From assembly GCA_964020155.1 (NCBI GenBank), contig OZ026562.1, positions 4,835,580-4,899,579 of the forward strand: a stretch of DNA of 64,000 nucleotides, written 5' to 3'. The translations under genes were made by a program, and so were the position numbers. Positions 34,941-45,850 of the stretch are shown here, one piece after another (within the stretch, counting starts at the first letter, position 1; each line of letters begins with the position of its first letter). This DNA comes from Chondrilla cf. caribensis. Its lineage: Eukaryota; Porifera; Demospongiae; Chondrillida; Chondrillidae. The notes below the pieces were generated by a model. It worked only from the letters and a program-made list of their open reading frames with translations, did no database searches and was not told the origin of the DNA.

Positions 34941-37900
34941 TCAATCTGGTATGATTCTGCTACACGTGTGAGTGGGAGGTTGATAGACACGAGGGAACGT
35001 CCTCAGAGTCAGCACGTTGAAGGCATATCTGTATTTACCTGTGTTCTTGTAGCAGTTGTACAGCCTCGTGCCTTGACTGGGGGAGGTAACAGAGGAATCT
35101 TGTTACCATGACAACGTTACCCACTATAACTCAAACTTACATACCTCCTAATGGCGTTCAATGCAGTCATTGCACTGCCTTCTTCGAGGGCATGGTACGA
35201 GGACAGCAGGTTGGCCTCCTCAAGGGTGACTGCCATCCCAGTACGATCCTTGGCACTCTTACATGAAGTGAACCTCCCACCTTTCAGAGCTCTACAGAAC
35301 TAAGTACAACCAGAGGACACTCCTGGAACCCAGCAAACATTATCACAAGGCACACACAAGGCACACACAAGGCACACAAGGTACACACAAGGCACACACA
35401 AGGCACACAAGGTACACACAAGGCACACAAAAGGAACACACAAGGCACACAAGGCACACACAAGGCACACAAGGCACACACAAGGCACACAAAAGGAACA
35501 CACAAGGTACACAAGGCACACACAAGATGTGTTACTGGACACACATGTGATTTCACTAGCTCAAATGACTCACAAGTTCAGCTTCCATCATAAATTCGGC
35601 ATTTTTAGTTTTAACTTTGGAAAGAGATTTCTGCAGAGAGTCAAACTTATTCCTTACAGCTAAACTCTTTGGATGATCATCGCCTGTTGAGAGGGACAAA
35701 TGGCAGGAAATGTATCATTCACCCTTGAACAGTTCAAATACGCATACCCTTAACACATCATACACACTAAACACACCAGACACATCCTAAACACACGTCA
35801 CACACATTAAACACACCAGACACATCCTAAACACACAGAACACACCCTAAACACACAGGACACACCCTAAACACACCAAACACACCCTAAACACACCAAA
35901 CACACCCTAAACACATCAAATACACCCTAAACACACCCACTCACCCATCAACTGCACATAATCAGAGACGTATTGCTGTAGAGTGTGAAGACTGGTGGAG
36001 TTGATCTCATCCTCCTTAGTCACAGAATTGCTGTGGTGAAATAGACAGCACAACAAACACTAGACGATACAGTCAAAGATGAAACAGCAGCCCACTCACA
36101 ATGAAGGTGTCAGGTTTGCAATCGTCTGCCTCTCGTTAATCCCTTGTGTGAAGAGGACAGGGACCACCTTGATTGGATGACCTGATGCTATGTCAGGGTT
36201 TGGGATGAGATCCAGCAACGAGGGAGGAAAGAGAAACTGAACAATCAGAGAGGTTCTGGAGCCCACTATTGAGAAGTCCACTGAAGATGTATCCTCACCA
36301 GCTCTTGGAAGAATCTGGATTGAAGGCAGAATAAATGAGCTGTGAGCAAGTGGATGGTTACCAAGGTTACCATGGTTACCTGAAATGAAACAGTTTTGAG
36401 TTCTGAAACAGCAATTTGCATATCCTCGAGCATACTGAGTTCATCACCTAGGCAACAGAAAGTTTGCCATTATCACAAACATAAGTAAATGAAAGGGATC
36501 TGCTCAGTTACCATGGTTACTGAGGAAACTCTGAAAGTGAGCCAAATAACCAAGTTCTTTGATCTGTTCCATGAATTGACGGTCCTTCAAATGCTCACTT
36601 AGAGACTGGTAAAACCCTGTCATCAGTGCTGTCAGCTGTAGCAAATCAGAAACAGAATAAGAAACAATAGCAATATACAGAAGTAGGTACACAGTAACAA
36701 CACAGGGATAGGTACACAAAACAACACAGAAGTTGATGAACAATTACAATTTGTGAGAAGACGACATCTCTTCTATGTCGCAGCTCCTCCACTCCCTGGA
36801 CTCTGGTGTCCGATTTGATCATGGCAAAACACACACTGCTCTCCACAACAGTGCAAATGCCTTCCAGCATCTGGTTCAGCTTCCGAAAGGCATTCAGTAT
36901 ATCATAGGACCAGCAATAAGCTGTGAATGGAAGCGGTCGAGTAGACTATGTGGACAGCTGACCCAGAGGACAAGTGATTGACTTACTAGGTTTGTACCTG
37001 GAGATCTGAGAGACGGAGGACGCATGTGCTTCGTGTCCTGTGAGAGGCAGGGAGGAAGAGTCAATGAGAGCTCAGGAGAGGACATGCAGCGATGAGCTCC
37101 TCACTTAATTCCACCATCAGCTGTGATGCTTTCTCAACTTTATCCAATAACTTAACGAGGTACTGGTTCACAAGATGAATAATTTTTCTTTCTTCCCATT
37201 CTGTGCTTACTTGTATGAGCCTTTTCCCATTCCAAACCCAATCTGAAATGGTAACAGAAGCCAAGCAAAACAGAGCATTTACCAAAGCCCCCCCCCCCAT
37301 CCACCTGGTCCCAGTACCGTTAGGAGCAGTGAACTTGCACTGGCACTTTGGGAAGACAGCGGGTTCCTTTGAGTTGTGTGTTTGCAAGTGGCTGGCCCGA
37401 GCTGACCTGAGATCTTGGATGGCAGAGCTCACCACATCACTCTGTAGCAACTGCAGCAATAACTGTACCTGGGGGAGGGGAGGGGGAGGGGGAGGGGTCA
37501 ATTGGACACTCATGTCATTTTGAGCACAGCTAACTCACAGCATGTGAGAGACCTTGCATGGCTTCTGACATCCCCGATGGATTCTGATTGGCCGCTGACC
37601 TGCAGTTGAAATACTTGACATACATTTGTCTGAGCAAACTCGTGATAGTCACATGATTATCACCTGAGTAAATGGTTCTTGAAATCATAGATGTTCTCTT
37701 TGATCTTGCTCAACTGATCAAGAGTTTCTCCGTGTTTGTGACATCCAAAGATAAAGCTAGGCCTACAACGAAAAGATGTTACCATAGGTACCTGTTACCA
37801 TAGGTACCTGTTACCATAGTACCCATTCTCTCACTGATTGCGTGCTTCCTGGAGGAGCTTCTTCATCCCGCCTTGTCTGAACCCAGCGGCGTGGTCGGCT

Positions 37901-39118
37901 GGAGCACCGAAGGTCACCACCGCATAAGAGGTCTCCTGGAGGGTGTGTTTCTCTGATTTGCCACTCCCATCAAGCTCAGACACTCGCAATACTTGAATAT
38001 GTAAATTGCAAGGCACAAACTGCAGTCCCTTGTTCTTTTTCTCAGTGCTCCTTTTGAAAGAGCACTCTCCTACAACCAAGACCAGGAATGACAAAATAGT
38101 AGAGGAAAAATTCACCCGCTACCACACCCACTGCCACACCCACCTTCTAAAAACACTGCATTCATGGCATCAATGTTCACCTGGTATTCACTTATTGCCT
38201 CCAACAAGAAGGCCTTGAAACTCTCCACGGTACTTCCCCAGTCAAGTCCCAGCTGTGATGAAAATGATTGGATGAGAACATGTTGCAGTGACCACACCCA
38301 CCCACAACAAGGATATGTTGCAATGTGACCACACCCACTCATGACAAGGATATGTTGCAAAGTGACCACACCCACTCATGATGAGGACATGCTGCAGTGA
38401 CCACACCCACCACGACAAGGACATGCTGCAGTGACCACACCCACCACGACAAGGACATGCTGCAGTGACCACACCCACCACGACAAGGACATGCTGCAGT
38501 GACCACACCCACCACGACAAGGACATGCTGCAGTGACCACACCCACCACGACAAGGACATGTTGCAGTGACCACACCCACTCATTTCACTCACATGCCCA
38601 AGAGATCTGATGTCTTCTATCAACTTCCTGTCCTCTTTGATGTAACACTTTAGCAACTGCAGAGGCACCTGGAGGTTGAACACACTTTCCGAGAGCTCTT
38701 CAAGTACCTTGAGAGTTGTCCTCTGCCTGAACCCAAACGGCAATGGGGCAGTTGGAGGGAGTGGCAGGGGTAGTGGGAGGGGCAGTTGGAGAGGCAATTT
38801 GAGAACTCGATCAATGCAACCCACTTACTTTGTTGGGAATTGAAATGGACAAAAATGAATATTCTTTATTGGAAGTCTACAGTGAGTACAGTTGAGAGAG
38901 CATCAATCCCACCAGCACGTCATCCCCTGTCCCACAGGACTCACTGCAGTCCCTGTATGCTGTTCACTTGCTTGACAATGGTGCTTCTTCTAGACCGCAC
39001 ATTTGAATCACAGTATTCCATCACCTCCTTTGCCTATAAGTAACAGTTGAGAAGATTTTTTGCTTGATATACGTACATACGTACGTATATTATGTCAAAT
39101 GTATGTCTAAATAACATC

Positions 39119-39177
<59 letters not shown>

Positions 39178-39414
39178 TCCTTATCTTAACAGTCAGAACT
39201 CCTCCATTGGTTCCTTCAGGAGTGGTCAGTGGGATGTCCTGGACTCCATGGTCACTGGTGGCAGGGTAGTCGAGGAGCTTCTGTAGATGAATCTCACCAC
39301 GACAGAGTGTAGCAGCCTTGATGGAACCATCAAACATATATGGTATCTCAATAGTATTTAGATGCACCCACATGACAGACACACCCACAATACAGATGCA
39401 AACACATTAAACAT

Positions 39415-39461
<47 letters not shown>

Positions 39462-39475
39462 ATAGATACTCTATA

Positions 39476-39567
<92 letters not shown>

Positions 39568-40736
39568 CAAGCTGCAACTATGTACAATGAGAGCTCAATG
39601 AGGACACTCACCACAACAAAACCTACACACTCTTTTGAGATGACAATACTCACCAAAAGACAGACATCTTCAGAGTCATCATCATCCTCATCATGTGAGA
39701 CTGGACCAGGTCCAAAGCCATCAGTGCCAGTGGACTCCACCTCAAACCGGACAATGCCACAGGTGGTAGCCTCCCGGGTCACCTCCAACATCACAACAAA
39801 GAAGAAGTCTGGACTGCATGACCCCTGGGGAGTACAGACAGTGGAGTACAGACAGCGGAGTACAGACAGCCAAGTACAGACAGCGGAGTACAGACAGCGG
39901 AGTACAGACAGTGGAGGACAGACAGTGGAGTACAGACAGTGGAGTACAGACAGTGGAGTACTGCCTGCATCACAGATACACTCCCTCAAACCTCTCTTAC
40001 CTCAACAATTTCTGTATCCGAAAGCATCTTTACAGCACCTCCTAGTCCAAGAGAAACACAGCTCCTAACCAAAGTATTAGGGGAAGACCCATTTTGCAGT
40101 AGGGGAAGTCCTTCACAAGCTAAAATGAAAATACCATACAAACATATGACAGTACCTGCAGTCTGCTACACAACAAAGCACCACGTGACCTACATATGTA
40201 CGTACATCATGTGACCTACACAAGTATGCTTATACATCATATAATCTCTGTCATCAAGTGACCTACACGCTTACACAACACAACAACTCACACAAATGCA
40301 GCTCAAACAGTGGAGCATCGAGTGAAGAGAAGTTAAACAGTTGACGTCGTGCGTCCACTTGTCGGAATATGTGCACACCAGAGGGGGGTTTGCTCCTTAA
40401 GCTCCCTACCACATCACAGAGCATGCAAGGCATGGTGGAGGGGTAACCATGACAACAGGCAAACATACTTGTGAGGGAACTTTTCTGTTTCTTTACTTTA
40501 CTCGCGAGCCCAATGAGAGGGTCCTGGGGGCGTAACCACGAAATATAGCTTATTAAAAACAGGCACAGATAAATTGAGTAAATGTTATGCAGAAAATACA
40601 CAAATTCCGGATCAATGAGAAGACAATGAAATCTGTATGGCTTCAGTTTCATTGCTAAGTAGTAGTGTGGCCAGGAAATAGTACAAACATACATTGGCAC
40701 ACCACACACACACACAACACACACAACACACCACAC

Positions 40737-40788
<52 letters not shown>

Positions 40789-41047
40789 ATTCCAGTTCGT
40801 TTGGATATTTCCTTCTGCAGCTGGTAAACTCTCATCCTTAGTGTCTCATAGCTGTTGGCACACACATGGACACAGTCAACACAACAATGAAGAGAGTGAT
40901 GGTGACCACTTCACCTGGCATTCCGGAGGGCCTCTACCCAGCTGTTGGCATCTTGCTCAGTGTGAGCACTGAACTTGTACACTCGTGATTTGTCATTTGT
41001 GAAACCTGAGTATGTTGGACTCACATTAGTAAACAACGCTACCTCTG

Positions 41048-41112
<65 letters not shown>

Positions 41113-41125
41113 GTGTGTGCGTGTG

Positions 41126-41184
<59 letters not shown>

Positions 41185-41677
41185 CTCATCTTCCTTCACT
41201 CACTGATGGTGAAACCAAAAGGCTTGTCCTCCTTGGGGGCCCTCTCGGGACAGCAGCTTTCCAGGATCAGCAGCCCCGCGGGGCCGCTGGCGTCCACCCC
41301 ACCACCTTCTGATATCTTGAAATAAAACAAAAGATTCCCCTTCAGTTTGAGCCATCTTGGCTTATAACCTGTAGTGTGCGTGAGAAAATAACAACTGAGA
41401 AAACAGTCGAATAACATCCAAGTGAAACAACACGGGTACATCGGGACGGGCTGCGGAGATGGGCAACTGTAACCCTAGCCCGTGATGTCAGACACTGCCG
41501 GTTGCCCCTCGCGTTCTACCTACATAATACGATATTGCATAGCCAACCTTGGCCTTTGCCGGGTCCCTTCTTCTCGACTAAACCTTCCTTATCAGCCACA
41601 CAACCCGTGGCAATCTTAGCCAGTTCCTTTTCGTTAAACTTCAAGCGAGAAAGAGAATAGGATTTAGAGTCCGCCAT
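34941..41677 (-). CDS. INPP4: INPP4-type inositol polyphosphate 4-phosphatase with N-terminal PH domain
   Basis: Hydrolyses PI(3,4)P2 to PI(3)P, limiting PI3K/Akt signalling on endosomes and plasma membrane. First exons 41677-41548, 41368-41204 and 41005-40915 form a PH domain (YKPRWLKLKGNLLFYFK, SWVEALRNA). The next exon (SYETLRMRVYQLQKEI) and the continuation RTGMDPL extend the likeness to vertebrate PLEKHJ1. Then a C2 region (FELHLCE, LVRSCVSLGLGG), then INPP4 blocks: LQFVPCNLHIQVLRV, VTFGAPADHAAGF, VVPVLFTQGINERQTIANL. The catalytic exon 35291-35145 carries FTSCKSAKDRTGM, the INPP4 CX5R signature. The last exon (35076-34941) ends YAFNVLTLRTFPRVYQPP, like the human C-terminus. Many middle exons are evident but not all boundaries were fixed. 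Two upstream in-frame ATGs (41716, 41728) would overlap the opposite gene. Confidence 0.9.
35342..35530. repeat. AAGGCACAC minisatellite (INPP4 intron)
   Basis: Tandem 9-11 bp units (AAGGCACACAC, AAGGTACACAC, AAAAGGAACACAC). A related ACACACCCTAAAC array lies at 35745-35940 in the next intron. Confidence 0.9.
38275..38580. repeat. 34-bp minisatellite (INPP4 intron)
   Basis: Units with GTGACCACACCCACCACGAC; the first copies are longer and diverged. A 15-bp array, GTGGAGTACAGACAG, lies at 39832-39962 in another INPP4 intron. Confidence 0.92.
39420..39566. repeat. Twin (CA)n tracts with a unique centre
   Basis: Two CA runs separated by CATAGATACTCTATACCA. The (GT)n at 41050-41182 in a neighbouring intron is of similar size. 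Confidence 0.93.
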
Positions 41678-41718
41678 TGTTTGCGTTTTCCGACGAAGTG
41701 ACTGTAATTTTTCCATGG

Positions 41719-42693
41719 ATGGATGCAATCGTCTTCCTAAGACTCAAACCGTCGAAGGTACATATCACCACACACCATAGCTGCTTCAACTCGACTAATT
41801 GTTCCTATATATCTGGTCCCGGACCAGTTCCCAAAACACAAATGGAATTGGGTCTGGGAACTGCAAGGGCGTCCAGGCCTTATTTGGACGACTATCCCTC
41901 AATGCAGGTCGGTGGCGTACGTGGAGCGGTCCGGGCTGCTGCAGGAAGACTTAGGGAGCTCGGTAGGAGGGTGTATGATAAAAGAGGGGTACTAGAAGAG
42001 GCTCTTACAGTGGTTGAAAAGCAGAGAGACGAGCTGTTCCGATGCAGACAACGATTGTCTTCCACTCAACAAGCCTTCCTCTCTCTCCAGACTGATATCA
42101 GACAGTGTTTTGAAGCTAAAAACAAAATATATCAACAAGGATGGGAGAATAGGGACATAAAGTCATTTGAGACACTATTGACGGAGGAAGTGAGACTGGC
42201 CAAAATGGAAGGACAAATTAGAAAAGACCTTTTGCGTTTGGAGGAGGAAGAAAAAGCATCTCTTGACGCACTCAGCAATTCCATATGGATGTCCCACGAG
42301 AGAGCAATGGCAGCTAATGCTCACTCAAAGCAGGTGTCGGCTATCGCCTCGCTTATCGGTGGTGTCCTGGGACTGGCTAGCTCGATGCTGGTCTACCGCA
42401 GGCAGCTGAGGAAGCTTGAGAAGGGCATCCACCATCTTCCAGATGAAATGGGTGAAGTAGTAACCACAAGTAATCGGGAAATTGTTGAATCTATTGCACT
42501 GGTAAACTCTCGGCTAGTGTCATTAGACAAAAGGATATCAAATGACAGTTCAACTCAAACCAAGAGCATCACTGATGGGTCATTAACACTACCATTATCT
42601 GTGGAGGAGGGACCATCATTGAACCCCGTTCTATTCTGTGCATCTCTGGCATGTATTATGGTTTTTTGTCTTGGAAATACCTTTGATTCGTGA
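41719..42693 (+). CDS. CCDC51: CCDC51 / MITOK-like mitochondrial coiled-coil protein
   Basis: Vertebrate CCDC51 (MITOK) is the pore subunit of the mitochondrial ATP-sensitive potassium channel in the inner membrane. This single-exon gene gives 325 residues (human 411). It has a basic, hydroxyl-rich start suited to mitochondrial import, then a long coiled coil of roughly residues 75-195. Next comes HSKQVSAIASLIGGVLGLAS with YRRQLRKLE, matching the first membrane segment and its basic flank in CCDC51, and a C-terminal hydrophobic segment (FCASLACIMVFCLG). The start is the first in-frame ATG, 41 bp from the opposite-strand PH-INPP4 start, so both promoters must be within or upstream of each other's 5' ends. 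The family call rests on topology and the TM1 region; the N-terminal part is diverged. Confidence 0.75.
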   Translation: MDAIVFLRLKPSKVHITTHHSCFNSTNCSYISGPGPVPKTQMELGLGTARASRPYLDDYPSMQVGGVRGAVRAAAGRLRELGRRVYDKRGVLEEALTVVEKQRDELFRCRQRLSSTQQAFLSLQTDIRQCFEAKNKIYQQGWENRDIKSFETLLTEEVRLAKMEGQIRKDLLRLEEEEKASLDALSNSIWMSHERAMAANAHSKQVSAIASLIGGVLGLASSMLVYRRQLRKLEKGIHHLPDEMGEVVTTSNREIVESIALVNSRLVSLDKRISNDSSTQTKSITDGSLTLPLSVEEGPSLNPVLFCASLACIMVFCLGNTFDS

Positions 42694-42940
42694 TTTTATA
42701 CACTGTGCCTCAGTTAAACACTTTAATTTAATTACATTTTTACTGATTAATGACTAATTTGCCACAAAATCGATATTATTAGACAACATTATTCTATTCT
42801 GCTATATATTCCACAGCATTTAGGATACAAAACTTACAATGACAGCACAAGAAGCAATTAAAAGCACACAAAATATTAAGAGGTTAGCAGCAAAGAGGCA
42901 TTAGCGTTAAGAGTAGAGTTAGCAACTATTTGCATTCTCT
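42694..42940. other. Convergent 3' region, CCDC51/cryptochrome
   Basis: AT-rich gap with no coding signal; it must contain both poly(A) sites. Confidence 0.6.
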
Positions 42941-44392
42941 TTAAGAGAAGAGCTCCTGGAGCTTGTCTCTGATGAACTGGAGGCGCTTACAGCAAAGCAT
43001 GCTCTGAGAACAGAGGTTGCAGATTGGGTTGGGGTAGTGTTCTCCCACGATGCACCCAGCCTTCTCCTGAACACTTCGGGGAGCCTTCCATGGAGAGTGT
43101 ACATACTCACTCGGCATGTTGTTCAGTGCTGGGATGTAGCGCTTGACGTAGGAGCCATCAGGGTCCATCTGCTTCCCAACAACACAGGGATCCAGCACGT
43201 CAGCCTTCCAGTGGAAGAATCCGCTGCAGGAGTCCTGCATCCAGCACACAGTGGAGACAGGGAACTCAAAGTCCAGCATGTTCTCCTGGAAGAAATCCCT
43301 CCCAGTCATCCAGGACAGCCACAGGCAACCTCTAGTGATGAAAACGGCCAGGGATCTGCGAGCAAGATGATGGGCCCAACCTTCACTACGAATCTGAGTG
43401 ACGATGGCATCTATCCATGGGAATCCTGTCACACCCTCACGGAAGGCACTGAGATACTTTGGGTCATTTTCCCACGGAATGTTCAAACAGAATGGATTCC
43501 CTTCAATCCCATCAAATCCTGGGGTGTTGCTCCCAACATGGTACGCAAACTCTCTCAGCAACAAACTCTTGAACAGGACCTCGTAGAGCTGGAATCCTCG
43601 GTTGGAGGAAGAGGCATACTCATAGAGCCTGGAGTAGAACAGGCGGACCGACAGACACCCAAACCTGAGGTAGGGGCTGAGGCTGTCCCTACCAGTGAGG
43701 ATGTTGTTGATGTCCTGGGTCTCATAGGAAGCTATGCGCTGCTGGCAGAACCCAAATAGCTTGCTCAAAGCTTGAGTCTCTCCGCCATCCCAAAGCCTCT
43801 TATCGTTGTTCTCGAACGTAGACAGCTCCACCTCCCTCGGATGTGGTTCATCTTTGGCTTCACTGTCAAAGATGTTCTTGGGGAGGGGTTCAGGGATGGG
43901 GGAGGTAGGCTTCCCCAAAAACTGCACAATTTGCTGAAACTCCGAATAATTTCCGGGAAGACGACCCTCACAGGCCTTGATGAAGACGTCTGGTTCGTAG
44001 AGCGTGTGGCCGGTGAACTTCCACACTTTGACGTCATGCTGGTCGCAGATGTTCTCCATGTACGCCTCAAACTGCTGGGTTTCCAGTCTGGTTCCAGATG
44101 GCTGGAAGGTCACATTGGTTGCGCGCCAGTCCGTAATCAGGACGGGTAAAAGCTCCAAGAGATTCCCAACAAAGACATGTAGTCTCAGGTTGTATCGCTT
44201 GAGTCTGGTGTCCAAGTCAGTCAAACAGTCGAACAAAAAGTTGAGGACGTTCTTACTGACTGCTTTTTCAAAGAACGGGTCGTAAACAAATATTGGGCGT
44301 ACATTGTTGAATTCGAGAGCTTGACAGAAAGATGGATTGTCGTGAAGTCTCAGCGAAGATGTTGTGAATACGTGAATAGTCGTTCCTTCCAT
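42941..44392 (-). CDS. Cryptochrome / photolyase-family flavoprotein
   Basis: Blue-light FAD protein. Intronless, 483 residues. N-terminal Rossmann part: HVFTTSSLRLHDNPSFCQAL, RPIFVYDPFF. C-terminal FAD-binding part: LSPYLRFGCLSVRLFYSRL, TGFPWIDAIVTQIRSEGWAH, DPDGSYVKRYIPAL. The three electron-transfer tryptophans can be placed (IPWEND, WLSWMTG, VCWMQD). Of the two catalytic histidines of (6-4) photolyases, the first is kept (HHLAR) but the second position is Arg (LARR rather than LARH). DNA repair is therefore unlikely and a light-sensor or regulatory role more likely. SLLLREF replaces the usual SLLWREF, losing a substrate-site Trp, which supports that. The C-terminal tail beyond the core is short. 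Sponges use cryptochromes in opsin-free eyes; whether this gene does so is unknown. Confidence 0.9.
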   Translation of the reverse strand: MEGTTIHVFTTSSLRLHDNPSFCQALEFNNVRPIFVYDPFFEKAVSKNVLNFLFDCLTDLDTRLKRYNLRLHVFVGNLLELLPVLITDWRATNVTFQPSGTRLETQQFEAYMENICDQHDVKVWKFTGHTLYEPDVFIKACEGRLPGNYSEFQQIVQFLGKPTSPIPEPLPKNIFDSEAKDEPHPREVELSTFENNDKRLWDGGETQALSKLFGFCQQRIASYETQDINNILTGRDSLSPYLRFGCLSVRLFYSRLYEYASSSNRGFQLYEVLFKSLLLREFAYHVGSNTPGFDGIEGNPFCLNIPWENDPKYLSAFREGVTGFPWIDAIVTQIRSEGWAHHLARRSLAVFITRGCLWLSWMTGRDFFQENMLDFEFPVSTVCWMQDSCSGFFHWKADVLDPCVVGKQMDPDGSYVKRYIPALNNMPSEYVHSPWKAPRSVQEKAGCIVGEHYPNPICNLCSQSMLCCKRLQFIRDKLQELFS

Positions 44393-44473
44393 TTCGTCCC
44401 GATTTCACTCAGAAAACAGAGGATCGCGGAGCCCTTTTGTAGGCTCACCGCTCATCCTACAGTACTACTACGA

Positions 44474-44481
44474 TGACGTCA
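44474..44481. promoter_or_regulatory. Full CRE palindrome upstream of cryptochrome
   Basis: TGACGTCA, the consensus CREB/ATF site, 82 bp before the cryptochrome ATG in a 256-bp gap. CRE control is plausible for a light- or clock-linked gene, but unproven. Confidence 0.5.
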
Positions 44482-44648
44482 CGAGCGCCTGTATATCATT
44501 ATAATACTACTAATATTGTTTTCAAAGCTTATTACAGTATGTAACCATGCGGCCATTTTAACGGGGCGGGGTGACAACAGTACAGTTACCTAACAGCGCG
44601 CAACAATGGATAATAAGAAGTAATAGCAGTGTTTGTATGAGGTTAGGG

Positions 44649-45638
44649 CTAGTGTTTCTTGTTCAAGAAGTCTTCCACCATGGCATCAAACTCTTCGGGA
44701 GCTAATTGCTGTGGGGGGAGAAGACGAAGAATGTAGGGTACCAGGGTTATCAGATAAGGTCTAATCAATCGGATTGCTGGGTAGATTATACACCATAAAA
44801 GCTTGTTAGGTAGGTAATTAATTATGTTAGAGTTGTTAGAGCACTGGTAGTACAAACACACACGCACACACGATATAATAGCCAACAATAATCATAGTAT
44901 GGATACTACATTGGCTGTTAGACATCCTCCTTCATAGGAACAGAAGTGGCATTTTTTCTTTTGAATGAAAAAGCAAACATTGACCAGAGAACAGTTGCAC
45001 ATTGATATACAAATGCACTGGATAGCGATGTCGATACAAACGAGAGGTTTGGGATACTCCAGGGAATAGTTGCGAAAATGACGGATGAATAAATCGGGTA
45101 TCTGGCCAACCCAAGTCCAGAGAACCCAGGATGGTAGCAAAGTCGAGTGATCTCAGTTGATACATCAGATGATAAACTTTGTCAGTTGAATTGGATGTAA
45201 CAAAATGGAATCATCTCTTAGACTCAGAACCATACATTATGAATATGTAAAGTACAAGTCACACACCATTGGACACACACCATAAAACACACCATAGGAT
45301 GAGCACCATAGGATTAACACTACAGGACACACACCACAGGACACACATCATAGGATGAACACCATAGGACACAATACACAGCACATATTAGTAAGCAGTA
45401 AGACATTCCAACCATACATGTTAGACAGTTGTCAGATGGGAAAACACATTTGTTCACTGACCACGACATCAAACACTGTATCCATTACTACATTGCTATG
45501 GTCTCCTTCTACCACCCTGATGGAATGAGGACAAGCTATCTCTGCAGTGCCAACAGGTACATCGAGCAGGTTACAGTATAGCCCAGAAACCACCTTGCCC
45601 ACTGCTGCTGGGAGCGTAGTAACCAAATGTGCAACCAT
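44649..45638 (-). CDS. Small unidentified two-exon candidate
   Basis: Exon 45638-45462 (ATG, 59 codons, ends at GTG|GTCAGT) and exon 44708-44649 (acceptor CCCCACAG, 19 codons plus stop) are both phase 0. They would give a 78-residue protein ending FDVVQLAPEEFDAMVEDF then LNKKH. The second exon has a strong coding look (acidic helix, lysine-rich end). I do not recognise the family, and extra exons may exist between or upstream. The upstream intergenic sequence is the giant minisatellite. Confidence 0.35.
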
Positions 45639-45850
45639 TGTGACAATATTTACAGATCAGGCTTCAGTTATGAGAATCACACCTCATTGCCAAACCATTA
45701 AGCTTTCCTACTTGCCCACTGGCTAGCTGTCAACAATCATATTTAGAATGTCAATTTGTAGATAATTTAGGTTTTACTAATGATTTGATTGTTGAGTCTT
45801 AAGATTATCAACTTAACATCAATGCCTTAATCCCAAGCATCAGTGTGTGA

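Noticed and set aside
43037..43759. 240-codon + strand open frame
   Set aside because: Antisense shadow of the cryptochrome.
44918..45170. Hydrophobic minus-strand open frame ending KRKNATSVPMKEDV
   Set aside because: No start codon, no splice partner in frame and no family match; likely chance inside an intron or spacer.
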